A stretch of 64,000 nt of DNA. Source: Treponema sp. (GTDB lineage Bacteria > Spirochaetota > Spirochaetia > Treponematales > Treponemataceae). The notes below the pieces were generated by a model. It worked only from the letters and a program-made list of their open reading frames with translations, was not told the origin of the DNA and did not search any database. The translations under genes were made by a program, and so were the position numbers. Where the stretch lies: the NCBI GenBank assembly GCA_022010055.1, contig CP091737.1, forward strand, positions 744,001 to 808,000, written 5' to 3'. Shown here one piece after another: positions 29,761 to 39,263 of the stretch (position 1 is its first letter; every line of letters starts with the position of its first letter).

Positions 29761-29768
29761 TTATTATT

Positions 29769-32423
29769 ATGGTTGAAAACGAAAATAATAATGACAGCAG
29801 TAACGAAAAAGAAAACAGCGATATTGAAAATAAAAAAAATGAAAAAGACTTTGCGCAGATTCTTGGCGAGTTGAAAAATAAAGCGGCTGAAATCCTTAAC
29901 AGCGACGTAGAGCTTGAGGTTGAAATTCAGCCTGATTCAAAAAATAGCAAGAAGAACGGAAAAAAGGGGAAAGAGAAAAAATCCGTTCTTCTGCCTGCCG
30001 AGGATTTTTTGCCGGCAAAGCTCCCTGTGATTCCTCTTCTTGGACATCCTGTTTTTCCAGGAATTTTTACGCCTTTAATGATAAATAGTCCGGGAGATAT
30101 AAAGGCTGCTGAGGAAGCTTACGAAGGCGACGGATACCTTGGTATTGTCATGCTTAAAGATGAAGTTCCTGAGGCCCGCTACGAAGATTTGCACAAAGTC
30201 GGAACCGCCGCAAAAATAATCAAGAAAATAAATCTGCCCGATGGCGGAATAAATGTATTTATTTCTACAGTAAAGCGTTTCAGAATGAAAAAATGCCTTA
30301 GCTCTTCTGCGCCGATTGTGGCCGCCGTTGACTATCTGGAAGAGGTTGAGGACGATACTTTTGAAGTGAAGGCGTTGACCCGCGCTTTAATCAGCGAAAT
30401 GAAGGAAGTCGCAGAAAACAATCCGCTTTTTACGGAAGAAATGCGTCTTAATATGGTTAATATCGATAATCCCGGAAAAATAGCGGATTTTATCGCTTCA
30501 ATTTTAAATGTAGAAAAAGAAGACCAGCAGCGGGTTCTTGAAACTCTTAATGTCCGCCAGCGAATGGAACAGGTTCTTGTGTTTATAAAAAAAGAGCAGG
30601 AGCTTCTTCGCGTGCAGAAAAAAATTCAGAACGACATAAATGAAAAGGTTGAAAAAAATCAGCGCGATTATTTTTTAAGGGAAGAATTAAAGTCGATTCA
30701 GGAAGAGCTTGGCACAGACGCGGAAGGAAATTTAAGCGATTACCAGAAATACAAAAAAGAAATTGAAAAATTTAATTTTTCAGGCGAGATAAAGGAAACT
30801 CTGGAAAGCGAGCTTGAAAAATTTAAGATTCTTGATATACAGTCGCCGGAATATACTGTTTCGCGGAATTATCTTGAGCTTGTCTGCCAGCTTCCGTGGA
30901 ATGAAGAGATAAAAGTTGAAAACTACAGCCTAGAAGGCGCAAAAAAGCTTCTTGACGGTGACCATTACGGACTTGAGGACGTAAAAAAACGAATCCTTGA
31001 ATATCTTGCTGTCCGTAAATTAAAGAAAGATGGAAAGGGTTCTATTCTGATTCTTGTAGGACCGCCTGGATGCGGAAAAACCAGCGTAGGAAAATCAATT
31101 GCAAACGCAATGGGAAAGCCGTTTTACCGGTTCAGCGTTGGCGGCATGAGCGACCCTTCTGAGATAAAAGGACACAGGCGGACTTATATTGGTTCTATGT
31201 GCGGAAAAATAATAAGCGGAATAAAACTTACGCACACAAAATCTCCGGTATTTATGATTGATGAGGTTGACAAGATGTCTTCAAATGGAGTCCATGGCGA
31301 CCCGGCTGCCGCGCTGCTTGAAGTTCTTGACCCTGAGCAGAACGTTTCATTCCGGGATGACTATCTTGACCTTCCGTTCGATGTTTCAAACGTATTTTTT
31401 ATCCTTACGGCTAATACGCTGGATTCAATTCCAGAGCCGCTGCTGGACCGCGCGGAAATTATTCAGCTTGCCGGTTACATTGACCAGGAAAAACTGGAAA
31501 TTGCCCGAAAGTACCTGATTCCAAAAAACCTTAAGAAGAACGGTCTTTTAAAAAATCAGGTCAAGTATACCAAGGAAGCGCTGCTAAGGATTGCCCAGGA
31601 GTACGCGCGGGAGGCCGGCGTAAGAAATTATGAAAAATATCTGGATAAAATCCACAGAAAACTTGTGGCCGAGGAATTCTTGAATGCGGATAAGCTTGTT
31701 GCCGATGCAAAAAAGCAGGCTAAAAAGAACGGTTGTTCTGCGGAAGAAATAGCTCAGATTTCTGCGGATAAATATTTTGACGAAAAAAAACAGTTTGTCA
31801 TAAATGCACCGGATCTTGAAAAATATCTTGGAAAACCTGTGTTTGACGAAGCGGAAATAAAAAAAGCGAATATCCCCGGAACTGCAATCGGACTTGCATG
31901 GACAAGCATGGGCGGCGATACTCTGCTTATTGAGTGTATGTCGTTTCCGGGCAAACCGGATTTTGTTATAACCGGCCAGATGGGCGATGTAATGAAGGAA
32001 TCCGCTCAGATTGCAATGGACTGGATAAAACGTTATGTTATTGAACGGAAAATAAAGAAACCAACGTGGTTTGAGCATAATACAATCCATCTGCACATTC
32101 CGGAGGGGGCGACTCCAAAAGATGGTCCTAGCGCGGGAATCACTATGGCAACTACATTTCTGTCGCTGTTTGCCGGAAAGACAATTAAACCGAACCTTGC
32201 GATGACAGGCGAGCTTTCCCTTACAGGAAATGTGCTTCCTATTGGCGGCCTGCGTGAAAAAACTGTCGCGGCAAAAAGAAACAGGATAAAAACAATTATT
32301 ATTCCTAAAGCCAACGAGCGCGACCTTGACGAAATACCGGAAATTGTAAAAGCCGGCATCACCTTTATTCCTGTATCAAGGATTGAGGAAGTTATTGCAA
32401 ATGCGTTTAAGGCAAAACTTTAA
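29769..32423 (+). CDS. lon: Lon ATP-dependent protease
   Basis: An 884-residue cytosolic AAA+ protease. N-terminal substrate domain (LPVIPLLGHPVFPGIFTPLM), AAA+ core with Walker A GPPGCGKTS and Walker B FMIDEVDKM, and the proteolytic domain with Ser in PKDGPSAGITMAT and Lys in EKTVAAKRN. ATG 29769 is preferred because a -10 box lies 8 nt upstream; TTG 29730 would start upstream of the promoter. An acidic, lysine-rich N-terminal extension of ~75 residues precedes the Lon domain, longer than in E. coli. Confidence 0.95.
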   Translation: MVENENNNDSSNEKENSDIENKKNEKDFAQILGELKNKAAEILNSDVELEVEIQPDSKNSKKNGKKGKEKKSVLLPAEDFLPAKLPVIPLLGHPVFPGIFTPLMINSPGDIKAAEEAYEGDGYLGIVMLKDEVPEARYEDLHKVGTAAKIIKKINLPDGGINVFISTVKRFRMKKCLSSSAPIVAAVDYLEEVEDDTFEVKALTRALISEMKEVAENNPLFTEEMRLNMVNIDNPGKIADFIASILNVEKEDQQRVLETLNVRQRMEQVLVFIKKEQELLRVQKKIQNDINEKVEKNQRDYFLREELKSIQEELGTDAEGNLSDYQKYKKEIEKFNFSGEIKETLESELEKFKILDIQSPEYTVSRNYLELVCQLPWNEEIKVENYSLEGAKKLLDGDHYGLEDVKKRILEYLAVRKLKKDGKGSILILVGPPGCGKTSVGKSIANAMGKPFYRFSVGGMSDPSEIKGHRRTYIGSMCGKIISGIKLTHTKSPVFMIDEVDKMSSNGVHGDPAAALLEVLDPEQNVSFRDDYLDLPFDVSNVFFILTANTLDSIPEPLLDRAEIIQLAGYIDQEKLEIARKYLIPKNLKKNGLLKNQVKYTKEALLRIAQEYAREAGVRNYEKYLDKIHRKLVAEEFLNADKLVADAKKQAKKNGCSAEEIAQISADKYFDEKKQFVINAPDLEKYLGKPVFDEAEIKKANIPGTAIGLAWTSMGGDTLLIECMSFPGKPDFVITGQMGDVMKESAQIAMDWIKRYVIERKIKKPTWFEHNTIHLHIPEGATPKDGPSAGITMATTFLSLFAGKTIKPNLAMTGELSLTGNVLPIGGLREKTVAAKRNRIKTIIIPKANERDLDEIPEIVKAGITFIPVSRIEEVIANAFKAKL

Positions 32424-32435
32424 AAAAATGCAGAA

Positions 32436-32446
32436 TGTGCTATAAT
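32436..32446 (+). promoter_or_regulatory. Extended -10 promoter
   Basis: TGTGC directly before TATAAT (32441-32446), 13 nt from ATG 32460. The 11-base block TGTGCTATAAT is identical at the fic promoter (54282-54292). Confidence 0.6.
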
Positions 32447-32459
32447 GAATGAATATTAA

Positions 32460-33122
32460 ATGTGTAAAAAGAATTTGTTTTTTTCTGCGGTTTTAATCAT
32501 TGCCGCCGGTATATTATTTTTCTCATGTTCTTCTGAAAGCCAGATTGACTTGAATTCCGGCTCTGATGAAACATTGCGCATGACTTTTTCATCCAGAAAT
32601 TCGGAAGTAATCTGGTCAAGGGAAATTGAAAGTTCGCTCCTTTCAAAAAAGATAAATACTTCATCGTATGTTTCTTCTAATTTAAAGCTTGACCCGGAAG
32701 TCTATATGATTTCTTCCACGGATGAAGAGCCGGTTTATCCTTCTCTTGATGGATTTGGAAGTCTTGATTCAACCAAGATTAGCCCGGAAGTAAAAAAAAT
32801 AGTAGATAGTTTTGCGCAGAATGTGATTTCCTGGAATTTTGATGAGAGTTTGATTCAGAAAAATTCAATTTTTTCGCTTGCCATGTTTAAGTACGATGTT
32901 GAGAGCGGCTGGAAAAATAATTTCAATGAGGATTTTCCATTGACGGCAGAAAAAAAACTTTTCTCTTCGTATTATTGCGGAGAACCTTTTGTGGATGAGG
33001 ACTTTCTTTCTGTTCCTTTAAGATTTAAGACTCCAAAGAAATTTATTGATGTCCAGATTTTTATTGATAAAACAGAAGATTTTAAGATAACTCAGATTCT
33101 TGTAAAAAAATGGGGAAAGTAA
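32460..33122 (+). CDS. Predicted lipoprotein, unknown
   Basis: A 220-residue protein. The N-terminus (MCKKNLFFSAVLIIAAGILF, then FSCSSES) is a lipoprotein signal with lipobox LFFSC. The mature part is Ser/Asp-rich at first, then globular; I do not recognise a family. It has its own extended -10 promoter and no ribosome site, and is followed after 3 nt by the next gene. Confidence 0.75.
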   Translation: MCKKNLFFSAVLIIAAGILFFSCSSESQIDLNSGSDETLRMTFSSRNSEVIWSREIESSLLSKKINTSSYVSSNLKLDPEVYMISSTDEEPVYPSLDGFGSLDSTKISPEVKKIVDSFAQNVISWNFDESLIQKNSIFSLAMFKYDVESGWKNNFNEDFPLTAEKKLFSSYYCGEPFVDEDFLSVPLRFKTPKKFIDVQIFIDKTEDFKITQILVKKWGK

Positions 33123-33125
33123 AAT

Positions 33126-34073
33126 ATGGAAAAAAAGCCGCTCACTGGAATTGAAAGGGAACTGGTTCTTAGATATTTGCTTGACGGAAATGTTCCTGTG
33201 ACAATAACGCCTGTTTTTAGTGGTGAAAACTGTAAAGAAAATGAACATCTTTCCGAGCCGGAATTTGTTAATTCGGCTGTTGTTCCTGTCGCATTCAAGC
33301 CGGAAGATATTTCTGTCTTGAAGGAAGGAATTGTACTTTTAAAAGATGCTCCTGAGTCAATTGCAAAATATGCGGACAAGCCTGTTAAGGTTGAATTTTA
33401 TTTTAACCGCGTGGGGCTTTATTTTATTACTGCCCTGAAAACTGTAAGCTCCGGGCTTGCGCTTGTGATTCCTGCGGAAATTAACCGTATTCCTGATATT
33501 CCTGTGAATAAAAAATACGATTTTACCGCGCAGCTGATTTTTTCTGTGAGCAATGAAGGAAATTCTAAATTTCTGTGCGTTCCGGCTGACGGTTTTGAAC
33601 TTTTTACAAGGCCTGTATGGAGCTCGATTGAACTGGAGCGTCAGCAGCAGGCAAAAAAACTTCTTGAAGAATATGTAAAAGATGCGGACATCAAGCGGAA
33701 ACCGGGAAACGGCTTAAGGCTGATAAATATATGCCGCTATATGGTTGCTCCAAAAATAGAAAAAATTGAAGCCGTGCAGGGCAGGGTAAAGCCTTTTGAC
33801 ATTCTTTTTGTGAATCATGAGCGGATTGTTTTTGGCTTTGAAAAAAACGCGGCCTTTGAACTTTCTGAAGGCGCGGAATATCCTGTTGAAATGCAGTTTG
33901 TGCTTAAAGATTCACCTTCTGTAGTCAGGAAAATATTTGTTACATGCAAGGTTGACAAGATTTTTAAGAACGAGGATGAAACGAAATTTGCGGCGGACTG
34001 CGTCTATACAATGCTTCAGGAGGAAGACTGCCGCTTCCTTTACGAAAAAGCGACAAGCTTCCTGTTCATATAG
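33126..34073 (+). CDS. Unknown cytoplasmic protein, possible PilZ-like fold
   Basis: A 315-residue protein without signal or membrane segment. It looks beta-rich in two halves; the first contains FYFNRVGLYFITALKTVSSG, faintly like the N-terminal domain that precedes PilZ domains, and the second contains NICRYMVAPKIEKIEAVQG. The canonical PilZ RxxxR and DxSxxG motifs are not visible, so c-di-GMP binding is speculation. It ends 3 nt from the convergent permease gene. Confidence 0.55.
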   Translation: MEKKPLTGIERELVLRYLLDGNVPVTITPVFSGENCKENEHLSEPEFVNSAVVPVAFKPEDISVLKEGIVLLKDAPESIAKYADKPVKVEFYFNRVGLYFITALKTVSSGLALVIPAEINRIPDIPVNKKYDFTAQLIFSVSNEGNSKFLCVPADGFELFTRPVWSSIELERQQQAKKLLEEYVKDADIKRKPGNGLRLINICRYMVAPKIEKIEAVQGRVKPFDILFVNHERIVFGFEKNAAFELSEGAEYPVEMQFVLKDSPSVVRKIFVTCKVDKIFKNEDETKFAADCVYTMLQEEDCRFLYEKATSFLFI

Positions 34074-34076
34074 TTT

Positions 34077-35198
34077 TTACGAATTCTGATTTTCTTCATC
34101 GTTTTCTTCGGAATCCGGCTCAACGTCCGAAAGTTCTTTCTGCGTGTCGAGCGGTTTGTTACCGATAAGGATTGCAAGCGGATGAAGATACGAAACATTT
34201 TCGCATATTATTTTTATCATCACCATAAGCGGAACGGCGATAATCATTCCGATAAAGCCCCACATCCATCCCCAGAAACTTAAGCTTACAAGGATTACAA
34301 AAGGGGAAATATCAAGGTTTTTGCCTTCGATTCTAGGTTCCACAATGTTTCCAAGAATGAAATTTATTAAAGTCATTGATATAAGCACAAAGAGAATCGG
34401 GAATGGACGCGGATAGAACTGGATAAGCGCAAAAAGCGATGTCAGTCCGACCGAAAATATTGAGCCGAACGTCGGGATAAAATTCATTATGAACGCAATG
34501 AATGCCCACATGATTGCAAAATCCAGACCTACGATTTTTATTGAAAAATAAACAAGAATTCCTGTCGCGAGCGATATAAAAAATTTTATGGAAAGGTAGC
34601 GCATTACTTCCGCGATTGTTTTTTTTACGATTGTAACGACTCTTCCCTGAACTTTGCCCTTGAACATCGCGTCTACTTTTTCGTGTCCGGTTCTCATTTC
34701 AATTAAAAGGAATATGCTCAAAAGAAGGACAATAAAAAGACTTTTTGTTACGGAAATAAGATTTCCAGAAAATGCTATTGCCGCTGACTGCACGAATTCC
34801 CGGACTTTAAGCTGATTCCACAGGTTTTCAAAAACAGTAAGATCTTCATTGAACTGAATGTGGAAAGTTTCAGCAAACATCTTATAGATTGACTGAAACC
34901 TGTCTTCGTACTGCGAAAATTGTCCTAGGATTGTTGTAAGGCTTGTTCCGATAATCGTTAAAAGCAGCGAAATGATTATCAAAAAAATAAAGGCTGTTAT
35001 AATTGTCCCGAACACCCAGGGCATTTTTATTTTCTGGTTCAAGTTCTTTACGATAGGGTAAAAGACGCATGAAATCAGGACGGCAACTGTTACCGGCAAT
35101 GTGAAACTTGCTGAAAGTTTCATAAAAACTCCCAGCGTGACAATTGCAAACATCATAAGAATATAATAAATGCCTTTTATGTGTTCGTTTTTGTGCAT
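34077..35198 (-). CDS. AI-2E family transporter (PerM-like)
   Basis: A 373-residue protein with about eight membrane helices. The central soluble segment (about residues 85-140) and the C-terminal signature NFILGNIVEPRIEGKNLD, then SLSFWGWMWGFIGMIIAVPL, are typical of the AI-2E/PerM family. Members export signal molecules or act as Na+/H+ antiporters; the function here is unknown. An acidic tail of ~25 residues ends the protein. It follows serS, separated by a hairpin-rich gap. Confidence 0.9.
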   Translation of the reverse strand: MHKNEHIKGIYYILMMFAIVTLGVFMKLSASFTLPVTVAVLISCVFYPIVKNLNQKIKMPWVFGTIITAFIFLIIISLLLTIIGTSLTTILGQFSQYEDRFQSIYKMFAETFHIQFNEDLTVFENLWNQLKVREFVQSAAIAFSGNLISVTKSLFIVLLLSIFLLIEMRTGHEKVDAMFKGKVQGRVVTIVKKTIAEVMRYLSIKFFISLATGILVYFSIKIVGLDFAIMWAFIAFIMNFIPTFGSIFSVGLTSLFALIQFYPRPFPILFVLISMTLINFILGNIVEPRIEGKNLDISPFVILVSLSFWGWMWGFIGMIIAVPLMVMIKIICENVSYLHPLAILIGNKPLDTQKELSDVEPDSEENDEENQNS

Positions 35199-35240
35199 GA
35201 TTACTCCTGTTAAAACTCCGCGTTAGTACGTAAAACTGCC

Positions 35241-35349
35241 AAGTTTTTACAAAACTTGCGGCGAGCCATGGATGGCGAGAATCGCAGTTTGCGAAAGCAA
35301 CGCCTGGGCAAACTGCGATGATAAAAATTACACGGATGTAATTTTTATC
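35241..35349 (-). repeat. Cluster of hairpins between serS and the AI-2E permease gene
   Basis: Three perfect inverted repeats in 110 nt: AAGTTTT/AAAACTT (35241-35257), ATCGCAGTTTGC/GCAAACTGCGAT (35281-35319) and GATAAAAATTACA/TGTAATTTTTATC (35320-35349). The last directly follows the serS stop and, read on the minus strand, ends in TTTTTATC, so it could terminate serS transcription. The other two look like REP-type extragenic palindromes. Confidence 0.6.
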
Positions 35350-36634
35350 ATGCTTCCTTTGCTTTAGGCTCTATTTTGTCAAATCCGCATAACGGAACAA
35401 GCGCCGGTGGAATTGTCACTGAACCGTCTTCGTTCTGGTAGTTTTCAAGAATTGCAAGCATAGCGCGTCCTACGGCAATTGCAGTTCCGTTCAATGTGTG
35501 GACATACTTGTTTTTTCCGTCGTCGTCCTTGTATTTTATGTTAAGTCTGCGCGCCTGGTAATCTGTGCAGTTTGAAGTTGAGGTTACTTCGCCGTATTCG
35601 CCGCCGTTTCTTCCAGGCATCCATGCTTCAAGATCCCATTTTCGGTACGCCGGAGCGCCAAGGTCGCCGGAACAGGTGTCTACAACATGGAACGGAAGTC
35701 CGAGGCCTGTAAAAATTTCCTCTTCAATTTCACGGAGCTTATGGTGAAGCCTGTCAGACTGTTCCGGTGTTGAATAAACGAACATCTCAACCTTGTCAAA
35801 CTGGTGAACTCGGTACAGGCCCTTTGAGAACTGTCCTGCCGCTCCTGCCTCGCGTCTGAAGCAGTGGGAAAGACCGCCGTACATCAAAGGAAGCTTTGCC
35901 TTGTCAAGAATTTCTCCTGAATGGTAACCGCCTAAAGTGATTTCCGCAGTTGCGACAAGGCATGTTCCTTCTCCTTCTATAGAATATACGTTGGATTCGT
36001 TTCCTCGCGGATTAAAACCGATTCCTTTTAGAATTTCCTCGCGCGCAATGTCTGGAGTGATGAAAATCTCGAATCCATGCTTTCTAAGAATGTTCAGTGC
36101 GTACTGAATCAAAGCCTGTTCAAGGAAAACAGCCTCATTCTTAAGATAATAAAATTTCGGTCCTGAAACTTTTGTTCCCCGGTCAAAATCAAGCAGGTCA
36201 AGCTCTTCCGCAAGCTGAACATGGTCTTTCGGCTCAAAATCAAATTTTCTTGGAGTTCCGACTTTTTTTATCTCAAGATTTTCTGTGTCAAGTTTTCCAA
36301 TCGGAGCGTCCGGGTGAATCATGTTAGGAATCTGCCGTGCCGCAGTGTCCAGGTCTATTTCAATCTGGGAAAGTTCTTTCTCTACTTCCGCAATGTCTTC
36401 CTTAATTTTTTTGCCGGCCTGAATCAGTTCCTGTCTTTTTTCATCGTCAAGCTTCTGCTTCATTGCCTTTGCGTTTTCATTTCTCTGCTGCTGCAAATCC
36501 TGCTGCTTTGTTACAAGAGCCGTTCTTTTGTCGTAAAGTTCAACAACTTTGTCTGCATCAGCTGTCATATTCCTGTTTTTAATGTTTTCTTTTACAGCGT
36601 CAAGATTGTCTTTAATAAATTTATAGTCAAGCAT
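35348..36634 (-). CDS. serS: Seryl-tRNA synthetase
   Basis: A 428-residue class II synthetase charging tRNA-Ser. The N-terminal antiparallel coiled-coil arm is at about residues 30-110. Motif 2 contains CFRREAGAAG followed by GLYRVHQFDKVEMF, and motif 3 is in LNGTAIAVGRAMLAILENYQ. An AAAGAGG ribosome site precedes the ATG. It is downstream of the SIMPL lipoprotein gene in the smc-led minus-strand run. Confidence 0.96.
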   Translation of the reverse strand: MLDYKFIKDNLDAVKENIKNRNMTADADKVVELYDKRTALVTKQQDLQQQRNENAKAMKQKLDDEKRQELIQAGKKIKEDIAEVEKELSQIEIDLDTAARQIPNMIHPDAPIGKLDTENLEIKKVGTPRKFDFEPKDHVQLAEELDLLDFDRGTKVSGPKFYYLKNEAVFLEQALIQYALNILRKHGFEIFITPDIAREEILKGIGFNPRGNESNVYSIEGEGTCLVATAEITLGGYHSGEILDKAKLPLMYGGLSHCFRREAGAAGQFSKGLYRVHQFDKVEMFVYSTPEQSDRLHHKLREIEEEIFTGLGLPFHVVDTCSGDLGAPAYRKWDLEAWMPGRNGGEYGEVTSTSNCTDYQARRLNIKYKDDDGKNKYVHTLNGTAIAVGRAMLAILENYQNEDGSVTIPPALVPLCGFDKIEPKAKEA

Positions 36635-36647
36635 TTTTTTTCCTCTT

Positions 36648-37272
36648 TTATTGAATTGAATAGGTAACTTTTACTTCCGATGTGACATTGATTTTTCCGT
36701 CCGGAGTTGTACCGGTCTCGGTTTTTTCTTCAATTATATCAACCACATTGCTGATTTTACTGCCGCTTGCCCCTGCAAGTAAAGAGGCTGCGTCCTGTGT
36801 CTGCTGAACCGCTGCTGAACGGGCGCGGCGCATTGTCGCTACAGAATCGTTGAGTCCATAGGTTACTGACTTTAGCCGTGTTGAAGCGCCGGCCTTGCAG
36901 TCAATGACCGCCGGAACAAGGGAAATGTTCCTTACAGTTATGCGTATATTTCTTCTTGCTTCATATTGGTTTGAAGGATTTGAAATCAGGCAGTCTGAAA
37001 GGACAATGTCGTTTTCGTTTATACCTAAGTTTTTTACTGCATCGGTAAGTCTTTTTGAAAGAGTGTCGTTGTCCGCGACAATCTGTTTTTGCGCTCCAGC
37101 CTGCGGTTACTACTGAAAAATTGATTTCTGCAATATCAGGTGATGAAGTTATTGTTCCTGCGCCGCTGACGGTTATTGTTTTTTTCACTTCGCTTTCTCG
37201 TGTTATATAGCACGAAGAAAAGACAAGAGCCATTGCGGCTGCGGAACAGATTAATTTTATTCCTTTTTTCAT
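36648..37272 (-). CDS. SIMPL-domain (DUF541) lipoprotein (frameshifted)
   Basis: About 208 residues. ATG 37272 is chosen because GGAGG lies 5 nt upstream. The signal ends in the lipobox VFSSC. The SIMPL domain begins VSGAGTITSSPDIAEINFSV and continues after the break as ADNDTLSKRLTDAVKNLGIN and DSVATMRRARSAAVQQ. The break near 37095 is in GGAGCGCAAAAACAG; restoring a GC in a short GC repeat gives WSAQKQIVADND. SIMPL proteins are periplasmic, with unclear function. Confidence 0.8.
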
Positions 37273-37302
37273 GGAATCCTCCAAAATTATGCAAAAAGTT
37301 TG

Positions 37303-38883
37303 TTATCTTATATTTATATAAAAGCGTTTTAAGAATATGCTGCGTCTGTTTGCTTTATCCCACAGTGAACTTGAAGGATAATTGTTTACAACCAGATCGT
37401 AGGATTCAATTGCGCTTTTTATATTCTGAACAGGTGATTTTTCTTCAAGAATCTGCGCCTGAAGAAAAAGTCCTTCGTCAAGCCGTTCTGTGGCAGTGTC
37501 AAAGAATTTTGAAATTACCGAGAATGCCTGCTGGTATTTTTTTTCATCGTAATATTTTTGCGCCAGCTCAAGAAGTCCGTCCTGGCTCAGGTTTTCCAGC
37601 GTGTCTGAAGAATCCCTGGAAGGCTCCGGTTTTAAGCCAGAAGACGAGTCTGAATCAACTTCGTTTTTGGAAGATGAGGCGTCCGCTTTTGATTTTATGG
37701 CAGGCGCAGAATCAGAAGGAGCGGATTCTGTTGTCTGAATTATTGTGTCAAGATTGGAAGTCTTTGAAATTTCCGCGGCTTCATTTTCCGGGTTTTTCTG
37801 TACGCTTTTTGCCTTTGCCGCGCTGTTTTTTTCAGCGGGCTTTGAATTTTCTGTCCTTTCGGAAGTTTTTTTCTGTTCCCTAATTTTTTCTGCATTTTCC
37901 GCGGTAATTGAAAACTTTGGCGGAACAACTTCCGCATAATCCGGAACAGTTATGTGTTCGGTGGAGCTGGTCGATTCATTTTCCACGATAACTTCAAGAA
38001 AATCGTCTATATACTTGCCGGTCAGCATGTCATTTTTAAAGAAATGAAGGAGATATGTTCCGGCATTCCTTGAGCGCAGCGTAAATGAAGTGTCCTTTCC
38101 GCCGAGTTTTCTTCCGCCGAAAATAAAATTTCTGTTTCTTGCGTCAACATTTCCGTTTTCGTCGATGTTTCCCTGGTAAATCCAGCCTTTTCCAGGATAT
38201 ACAATGTCTATATTCTGATTTTTCTTGATTTTTACGGAGCGGGAAGGTTTCTGAATATCGGTGTCTTCCGGTTCTGATTCTTGCTCCTCTGTTTCTGAGG
38301 AATTTTCAGTTTCATCTATTATATTGGTTGTATCAGTGTCTTCGCCTGCAGTTTCGTCATCAAGTGCGTTCTGCTTCTTTTCTTCCGGAGTGGAAATATT
38401 CTGCTCCGGCAATGTGTTTTCTTTCTGATTATTGTTTTCGGTTGTTTCCGGGGAAGGCTCGTCCTTTACCTGCGGCTCCTGAATAACGGAAGGAACGGCC
38501 GCATTTTCCGGGGTTTCTTCAGTTTTCTCTGAAAGTTCCGGAAGTTCCGGCAGCTCCGGGTTCTGTTCTTTTGACAAAGGTTCTGTAAGGTCAGAAAAAT
38601 CCTGGTTTTCGCCCGCGGCGTCTTTTCCGTCTTCGGAATCAGTTTCTTCCGCAGTACTTGAATTTTCTTCCGCTGATTCCGGCGTGCTTTCTGAATCCTC
38701 TTTTATAAGGTTGTTTTTTTCAGAACTTTCGGTTTCTGGAATTTCTACGGCAGAAACGGAATCTTCGGGAAGTTTTTCTTCCTGTTTTGGCGTTGATGCG
38801 CACGAGAATAATGCAAATGAAAACAATGTCAGCAACAATATGTGAAAAAACTGTAATGATGTAATTCTTCTGAAAAATTTCAT
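37303..38883 (-). CDS. Large acidic lipoprotein with C-terminal TPR-like domain
   Basis: A 526-residue protein. Signal and lipobox ALFSC, then ~180 residues very rich in Glu, Ser, Thr and Pro, likely disordered. A compact beta domain follows (NIDIVYPGKGWIYQGNID, GTYLLHFFKNDMLTGK), then a Lys/Ser-rich linker and a C-terminal helical repeat (LELAQKYYDEKKYQQAFSV) resembling the tetratricopeptide domain of YbgF/CpoB. A periplasmic envelope role is inferred. ATGA overlap with the upstream gene. Confidence 0.75.
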   Translation of the reverse strand: MKFFRRITSLQFFHILLLTLFSFALFSCASTPKQEEKLPEDSVSAVEIPETESSEKNNLIKEDSESTPESAEENSSTAEETDSEDGKDAAGENQDFSDLTEPLSKEQNPELPELPELSEKTEETPENAAVPSVIQEPQVKDEPSPETTENNNQKENTLPEQNISTPEEKKQNALDDETAGEDTDTTNIIDETENSSETEEQESEPEDTDIQKPSRSVKIKKNQNIDIVYPGKGWIYQGNIDENGNVDARNRNFIFGGRKLGGKDTSFTLRSRNAGTYLLHFFKNDMLTGKYIDDFLEVIVENESTSSTEHITVPDYAEVVPPKFSITAENAEKIREQKKTSERTENSKPAEKNSAAKAKSVQKNPENEAAEISKTSNLDTIIQTTESAPSDSAPAIKSKADASSSKNEVDSDSSSGLKPEPSRDSSDTLENLSQDGLLELAQKYYDEKKYQQAFSVISKFFDTATERLDEGLFLQAQILEEKSPVQNIKSAIESYDLVVNNYPSSSLWDKANRRSIFLKRFYINIR

Positions 38884-39254
38884 GGTGCAGCTCCAATAAT
38901 ATCGTTTATAATCCTGTCGTTAGAGTCGCCAAGTTTTTCAACTTCGTTTTCGTCCGGCAGTGTGAACCATTTTTCAATTTCTTTTTCCGGCCATTTTTTT
39001 TCGGTTTTTCTGGTCGTAATGTATCCGTCTGGAATTGAAGGAGAAGGCGGTATCATAAGCGGCTGGTCCAGCACAAGTTTCTTTTCTTCCGGCGGTTTTT
39101 TTGCGCTGTTTTTTGCTTTTGCGCTTCCTGCGACCAGCGCAATAATCGCGCTAAAAAGCATAAAAATCAAAAGGGCGCAAAAAATGATTGTTTTTTTTGC
39201 ATTATCTTGCAGAAAATCTTGAATTTTTCTGAAAAACTGCCGGAAATCAACCAT
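38880..39254 (-). CDS. Single-pass membrane protein, unknown
   Basis: A 124-residue protein: a short basic N-terminus, one membrane helix (about residues 22-42, IIFCALLIFMLFSAIIALVA), then a proline-rich external part ending GDSNDRIINDIIGAAP. It starts 9 nt after smc ends and overlaps the next gene by 4 nt, so it is in the smc operon. No family recognised. Confidence 0.65.
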   Translation of the reverse strand: MVDFRQFFRKIQDFLQDNAKKTIIFCALLIFMLFSAIIALVAGSAKAKNSAKKPPEEKKLVLDQPLMIPPSPSIPDGYITTRKTEKKWPEKEIEKWFTLPDENEVEKLGDSNDRIINDIIGAAP

Positions 39255-39263
39255 TGATTTTTA

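Noticed and set aside
33126..34073. Firm assignment as a PilZ c-di-GMP receptor
   Set aside because: The RxxxR and D/NxSxxG motifs needed for c-di-GMP binding are not visible.
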